19,264 nucleotides of DNA from positions 1-19,264 of the forward strand of contig CAMATW010000043.1 in assembly GCA_945861305.1 (NCBI GenBank). Reading direction: 5' to 3'. The position numbers and the translations under genes were made by a program. This stretch comes from Bordetella parapertussis. GTDB taxonomy: Bacteria > Pseudomonadota > Gammaproteobacteria > Burkholderiales > Burkholderiaceae_C. Positions 16,309 through 19,264 of this stretch are shown in pieces (position 1 is the stretch's first letter; each line of letters starts with the position of its first letter). The notes beneath the pieces were generated by a model. It was not told where the DNA came from and searched no databases. It worked only from the letters and a program-made list of their open reading frames with translations.

Positions 16309-16790
16309 GGCGCTGCCTGCGCCTGTGCGATGCTTGTCAAGACTTCATCGGTAACGATGCGCGCAGCATGCAGCACTAGCAGAAGTTGCGCGTCGAGGGT
16401 TCCAAATGACTCAATGAGGTCGGATGTGACATCTCGAAGCAGAGGAGGTAACTCACCTAACTGAGCCAAATCCAGATTCTTCAAGCCAATAACGCTGTCC
16501 ACTCCGATGGCCACCCGTCGATCATCTATTTTCAAGACCACAAAGCGACCAAAACTTGGGGTTTTTGCGTTGTTATCCAATAGCGCTTTGAGGTCGACGA
16601 CGGGCGTCGGCACACCATAGATGACAGACACGCCACAGACAAAACCTGGCGTTCCGACAACGGCTTCGATGGGCAGCGGACGCATAGTCTCTGCCACATG
16701 TTGCAGCGGGAAGGCACACGCACGTGCACCAACCATGACCACAAGCACTTGGCTAATTTCTAAAGCGCGGCCGGTTAAGACGTGGTGCAT
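16305..16790 (-). CDS. cheW: CheW-like coupling protein (first gene of the operon)
   Basis: A 161-residue CheW adaptor with almost no extension. The fold covers about 13-150: VLVVMVGARACAFPLQHVAET, VVGTPGFVCGVSVIYGVPTPVVDLKALL (with the family's G-x-P-x-P-V-V-D-L turn intact) and the late strand FVVLKIDDRRVAIGVDSVIG. It links receptors to CheA. The ATG at 16790 was chosen because no other standard start lies between it and the in-frame stop about 70 bases upstream; AAGG sits 4 bases before it, a close but usable ribosome site. It begins the minus-strand operon, which ends with the cyclase gene about 10.4 kb away. Confidence 0.92.
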   Translation of the reverse strand: MHHVLTGRALEISQVLVVMVGARACAFPLQHVAETMRPLPIEAVVGTPGFVCGVSVIYGVPTPVVDLKALLDNNAKTPSFGRFVVLKIDDRRVAIGVDSVIGLKNLDLAQLGELPPLLRDVTSDLIESFGTLDAQLLLVLHAARIVTDEVLTSIAQAQAAP

Positions 16791-17128
16791 GACGCCTTGC
16801 GCGTCAGCGACGGTACTCGAGAAATTGGCAAGGTAGAAAATAAAAACAGCGCAGATTTTTCAGGCATGGCGATCTCTGTAATTGATATAACGGATCGCCC
16901 AAAAAAACTGCGAGTATTAAACCATTCTATGCCCTATTTTGGTGCAACGCATCCTTTTATTTGCAGGCTCTGGAAAAGTGGTGATCTAAGTTAAGTTCAT
17001 AGAAAGCTAAAGATTGTCACTTTCACTCTATGGAGAATAGGCGTTCTAAACTGGGACAGTTAGTCCATAATATCTGGAGTTTTTTATCATTTTTTGTATT
17101 TTTGCCATTCCTTCCTAGGATCTTGATC
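16791..17128. other. Divergent AT-rich intergenic region, 338 bp
   Basis: The only stretch over 300 bases without a gene. It separates the chemosensory operon (minus strand) from the 7TMR-phosphatase gene (plus strand), so it must hold promoters for both. By eye it is clearly more AT-rich than the genes to its left. I see no convincing sigma-70, sigma-54 or sigma-28 promoter, no riboswitch and no good inverted repeat. Weak items are TTGTCA at 17014-17019 without a matching -10, and a CRP-like half site GTGATCTA at 16981-16988 whose partner half is missing. No reading frame here looks like a gene. Confidence 0.6.
17117..17120 (+). promoter_or_regulatory. Ribosome binding site deciding the 7TMR gene start
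   Basis: AGGA lies 8 bases before the ATG at 17129. The ATG begins a textbook signal peptide, so this start is preferred over a TTG two codons earlier. Confidence 0.6.
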
Positions 17129-19264
17129 ATGAAAATTGGTAAATTGTTTTTGCTACTTATCTCAGTTCTATTCATCGGGCAGGCCCACGCAGGTGCTTGG
17201 GATGAGCTCAAGCCCTATGAGATAACAGACAACACACCCATTGTTTTCAGTCCTAATGACAACACACTGGTTCTTGAAGATCCAGAAGGTTCGTTGACCA
17301 TTGAGGAAGTTTTGAAGCGCAAGGATGAGTTCAAGCCTGTTCCGTCGATGGGGCCCGTTGATCCTCGACTGCATTACTGGATCATGCAAAAGATCAGCAG
17401 CCGCCTGGATGTTGATAAAAATCTTAGACTTGATGGCTCTTGGAAAAGCATAAACACACATGTCATCAGCGCAGACGGCACTGTGGCGACCTTGAAGCCT
17501 TCAGGTTACATTTCCGGCTACTCGTTTTTAAGCGATATAGATCCAGCCCGACCAACTTCAGCCAAAGCCGCCAGTCGTGAATCTTTGTTCTCACTTCGCA
17601 GAGGTGAGTCGCTTATTTTGCTTTCGCAATCAAAGGCTTTCGCAGCCTCACCTGGAAAATATGTCTTAAGGATGGTTGATAACGAGCGTTTTTTAGAAAC
17701 ACGTCGCTTTGGCCTGTATGTTGAGGGCGCATTGCTAGGCATTCTGTTTGCGCTCATGATTTTTGGGTGGTATTCCTATTTCGCCAACAGGGACAGGGCA
17801 GGACTGTTTTATGGGGCGTGGATTTCTTCTGCGTTTTTACAAGTCTTTGCATTTAATAGCCAAGACGGGTTCCACTTCACTGAATTCATTGTTAATGCCA
17901 ATGATGTTTATATCGGACAGGCATCCTTGTCTACTTTTATCTTTGCTATTGGTGGTTACGGGCAAGTTTTTTTCTATTTTCTTTTTGCCAGTGCCTATCT
18001 TCAAATTGAAAAATACTACCCCAAAACGCAAAAAATAATTTATCTTCTAATTTTATATTTTGCCCTTCATTTCATAGTGAACAATTTCGTTAATCACAAT
18101 GTTCCAGTACCTTTATTTTGGCTTGGAAATGCAATACTGCCCGTGATCGCTTTTGTAATGCTTTACAAAGCGGCATTTGAAAGGTACAGACAAGGCATGA
18201 GTATTGCCATGTTTTGGCTTATAGCTTCTATTCCGTACTTTATTTTCCGCCTCATTTTTATATCTGGTCTGATGGGTTATCCATCTGTGTTTAGCTACTT
18301 TCCTGAGTCTGGCATCAGCTATTTGTTACAAAACACACAAGTTTCTCAAGCGATTGGATTGTGTGCTGAGGCCCTGGTCATGGCGCTGGCAGTTGTTAGC
18401 AGGAACGTATGGATTCAAAAAGAGTTAGCCAATTCAATTTCATCTCAGAAAATCTTTGTCGAAAACCAAAACAAGGTACTGGAAGAAACAGTTGCTGAAC
18501 GCACGAAGGAATTGGCCGAACAACACCAAGAGTTGGATGTTTCGCACCAGTTGGTGGTGGGGTCGGTCAACTACGCCAGCCGTCTTCAACGCGGTCAGTT
18601 GCCCAGACAGATGCGCATCGATGGTCGATTTGCATCTTTCGCCACGATTTGGGAGCCAAGAGACACCATTGGTGGCGACTTGTATTGGCTTTCCAGCTCG
18701 CAGCAGTCTGGCCCGTTTGTACTGGCCGTGGCTGATTGCACTGGGCATGGGGTGCCAGGTGCCATGTTGTCTTTGCTGGTCAGCAACTCGCTAGAACGTA
18801 TCTATGCCAATGACACCGCTGAAGACCCGGCAACTGCGCTTATGTCCCTCGACCACTATGTGCGTACAGGTCTGAACCAAGACCGCGCCGACAGCGAAAG
18901 TGATGACGGATGTGATGCGGCAGTTCTTCGAATTGATCGAGATAAGCAAACCATTGAGTTCGCTGGGGCCAAACTGGGCTTGTTCCAAGTCAGCGCAAGT
19001 GGGGTACTGACACGCCATGCAGGGTCTCGGTGCAGCTTGGGCTACCAAGACGCGATCGAGGACAAAGACAAGCCCGTGGTAAAAACCATTCGCTACCAAG
19101 CAGGCGACGCGTTTGCCATCGTGACCGATGGTTTGACAGACCAAATTGGTGGGAATAGCAGCATCAAGACCTCGTTTGGGTACAGAAGAATAGAAAATAT
19201 TATTAAAACCAATTGCACATCCGATGCCGATTACATTGCATATATGCTTAAAAGTGATTTTCTC
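17129..19264 (+). CDS. 7TMR-DISM-type membrane sensor with SpoIIE/PP2C phosphatase domain, 3' end cut by the window
   Basis: The frame runs without a stop from 17129 to the last base, giving 712 codons; the end lies beyond the window. Residues 1-21 form a signal peptide (MKIGKLFLLLISVLFIGQAHA, probable cut after AHA). A periplasmic domain follows to about 195, in the position of a 7TMR-DISM extracellular domain (HYWIMQKI, DGSWKSIN, ending in RFGLYVEG). About seven hydrophobic helices fill 198-425. A coiled coil spans about 428-475 (NQNKVLEETVAERTKELAEQ). The PP2C/SpoIIE domain starts at about 480 with WEPRDTIGGDLYW (Asp517), ADCTGHGVPGAM (Asp536), DDGCDAAVL and VTDGLTDQ (Asp667, Asp671), so its metal-binding residues are present. 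Such proteins dephosphorylate a serine/threonine-phosphorylated partner, often a STAS anti-sigma antagonist. The phosphatase half resembles SiaA-type enzymes. The partner is not in the window. Confidence 0.88.
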   Translation, partial: MKIGKLFLLLISVLFIGQAHAGAWDELKPYEITDNTPIVFSPNDNTLVLEDPEGSLTIEEVLKRKDEFKPVPSMGPVDPRLHYWIMQKISSRLDVDKNLRLDGSWKSINTHVISADGTVATLKPSGYISGYSFLSDIDPARPTSAKAASRESLFSLRRGESLILLSQSKAFAASPGKYVLRMVDNERFLETRRFGLYVEGALLGILFALMIFGWYSYFANRDRAGLFYGAWISSAFLQVFAFNSQDGFHFTEFIVNANDVYIGQASLSTFIFAIGGYGQVFFYFLFASAYLQIEKYYPKTQKIIYLLILYFALHFIVNNFVNHNVPVPLFWLGNAILPVIAFVMLYKAAFERYRQGMSIAMFWLIASIPYFIFRLIFISGLMGYPSVFSYFPESGISYLLQNTQVSQAIGLCAEALVMALAVVSRNVWIQKELANSISSQKIFVENQNKVLEETVAERTKELAEQHQELDVSHQLVVGSVNYASRLQRGQLPRQMRIDGRFASFATIWEPRDTIGGDLYWLSSSQQSGPFVLAVADCTGHGVPGAMLSLLVSNSLERIYANDTAEDPATALMSLDHYVRTGLNQDRADSESDDGCDAAVLRIDRDKQTIEFAGAKLGLFQVSASGVLTRHAGSRCSLGYQDAIEDKDKPVVKTIRYQAGDAFAIVTDGLTDQIGGNSSIKTSFGYRRIENIIKTNCTSDADYIAYMLKSDFL

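Noticed and set aside
16981..16988. CRP/cAMP binding site (GTGATCTA) in the divergent region
   Set aside because: Only one half matches; the second half does not resemble TCACA, so it is not supported as a site.
17054..17066. Small hairpin GGAC-AGTTA-GTCC upstream of the receptor phosphatase
   Set aside because: A four-pair stem is expected by chance in AT-rich DNA; the T-rich run 15 bases later is too far away for a terminator.
16791..17128. Sigma-54 or flagellar sigma-28 promoter for the chemosensory operon
   Set aside because: No TGGCAC-N5-TTGC or TAAA-N15-GCCGATAA-like pair was found on either strand.
17763..18038. Short plus-strand frame suggesting a separate gene or frameshift in the receptor phosphatase
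   Set aside because: Reading from 17129 gives one uninterrupted frame to the window end with signal peptide, seven helices and phosphatase domain in order, so no frameshift is needed.

Overview
The window looks like chromosomal DNA of a free-living, moderately GC-rich Gram-negative bacterium. The most likely source is a betaproteobacterium of the order Burkholderiales, possibly a Comamonadaceae-type organism. That placement is inferred from gene style: a thioesterase-GNAT fusion, a PglL-type ligase, a CheR-TPR alternative chemosensory cluster and tightly packed genes. It was not tested by any search. I see no rRNA, tRNA, CRISPR array, insertion sequence or phage gene.

Left part (1-6443), metabolic and envelope genes. 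The window opens inside a glutathione S-transferase-like gene, which overlaps an SDR oxidoreductase by 4 bp. Next come a PglL/Wzy-type O-oligosaccharyltransferase with its own candidate -10 box and a patatin-like lipase. The lipase converges on a minus-strand fusion of a hotdog thioesterase and a GNAT acetyltransferase, and both stop codons lie inside one hairpin. An iron-containing alcohol dehydrogenase follows, and its 3' end overlaps the last gene of the chemosensory operon tail-to-tail by 16 bp.

Central part (16790 down to 6428, minus strand), an eight-gene operon packed with 4-bp ATGA overlaps or gaps of 2-4 bp. Its order is cheW, cheR-TPR, cheW, MCP (CHASE3), hybrid cheA-REC, cheB, a large hybrid histidine kinase (REC-REC-HisKA-HATPase-REC), and a receiver fused to a class III adenylate cyclase. 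It resembles an alternative-function chemosensory array such as Pseudomonas Wsp, but the diguanylate cyclase output (WspR) is replaced by a second hybrid kinase and a receiver-cyclase whose visible residues predict cAMP synthesis. There is no stand-alone CheY, CheZ or CheD. Six receiver domains sit in four proteins. The likely logic is that the CHASE3 receptor controls CheA, CheR and CheB adapt the receptor, phosphate reaches the receivers of CheA, CheB and the second kinase, and a receiver finally gates cAMP production.

Right part (16791-19264). A 338-bp AT-rich divergent intergenic region separates the operon from a plus-strand gene that runs off the window. That gene encodes a signal peptide, a periplasmic 7TMR-DISM-type sensor region, seven membrane helices, a coiled coil and a SpoIIE/PP2C phosphatase domain. 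It is a second signalling module beside the chemosensory operon, and its N-terminal half is visibly more AT-rich than its catalytic half.
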